Origin: an uncultured Clostridium sp.
Lineage (GTDB): Bacteria > Bacillota > Clostridia > Lachnospirales > Lachnospiraceae
Length of the DNA stretch: 22,144 nt
Direction: 5' to 3'
Assembly (NCBI GenBank): GCA_900555045.1
Contig: USJW01000079.1
Coordinates: forward strand, 1 to 22,144
The notes under the pieces were generated by a model. That model was not told the DNA's origin. It worked only from the letters and a program-made list of their open reading frames with translations, and did not search any database. Both the position numbers and the translations under genes were made by a program. This document shows positions 22,130 through 22,144 of this stretch, one piece after another. How positions within the stretch are numbered: the stretch's first letter is position 1; each line of letters opens with the position of its first letter.

Positions 22130-22144
22130 AAAAAAAAAAAAAAA
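22130..22144 (+). other. Poly-A sequencing tail (artefact)
   Basis: Fifteen consecutive A bases follow the adapter directly at the window end, consistent with read-through past the adapter in short-insert Illumina reads. They have no biological meaning. Confidence 0.92.

Noticed and set aside
21811..22131. 106-residue plus-strand ORF at the right end
   Set aside because: It is antisense to the LysR gene and its end (SEERRVGKECRSRWSPYH) is translated adapter.

Overview
The window looks like a complete draft contig from a GC-rich (high-50s % by eye) anaerobic Firmicute of class Clostridia, most likely Lachnospiraceae (Enterocloster/Lacrimispora-like). The grounds are FabK-type fatty-acid synthesis, a fused AccD-AccA carboxyltransferase, a clostridial cell-wall-binding secreted protein, and the Firmicute order holB-ricT-yabB-rsmI next to abrB. 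I see no rRNA, tRNA, CRISPR array, insertion sequence or phage gene. The right end is not biological: positions 22072-22129 are Illumina adapter sequence, followed by an A homopolymer.

Layout. 1-217: a possible truncated ORF start, a 14-bp palindrome and the terminator of a MerR-family regulator (218-1048, minus). 1252-1962 (plus): a small secreted protein with a cell-wall-binding repeat, ending in a terminator shared with the fatty-acid operon. 2029-12803 (minus): one type II fatty-acid synthesis operon in the order fabH-acpP-fabK-fabD-fabG-fabF-accB-fabZ-accC-accDA, then a FabK-related flavoenzyme resembling Helicobacter pylori FabX. It has a strong promoter with a FabT-type palindrome just after the -10, and strong hairpins without U-tracts after acpP and after fabF. 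13040-13303 (plus): abrB, divergent from the fab operon. 13389-17026 (minus): holB-ricT-yabB-like methyltransferase-rsmI, convergent with abrB. 17217-18542 (plus): MATE efflux pump. 18666-21267 (minus): YfcC/DcuC-type transporter and M20 amidohydrolase. 21403-22071 (minus): a LysR-type regulator cut off by the contig end.

How the genes work together. AccB, AccC and AccDA make malonyl-CoA; FabD loads it onto AcpP; FabH starts chains; FabF, FabG, FabZ and FabK run the elongation cycle. No fabA, fabM, fabN or fabI is present, so the FabX-like enzyme at the operon end is the best local candidate for making unsaturated acyl chains. The regulator for the FabT-type operator is not in the window. The transporter and amidohydrolase probably import and cleave an N-acyl amino acid or dipeptide-like substrate, perhaps under the truncated LysR regulator.

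The most interesting signals are the FabX-like gene in an anaerobe's fab operon, the operator without a local regulator, the two intercistronic hairpins that divide the operon into functional blocks, and the adapter artefact. I found no evidence of a wholly new system such as a defence locus or unusual mobile element.
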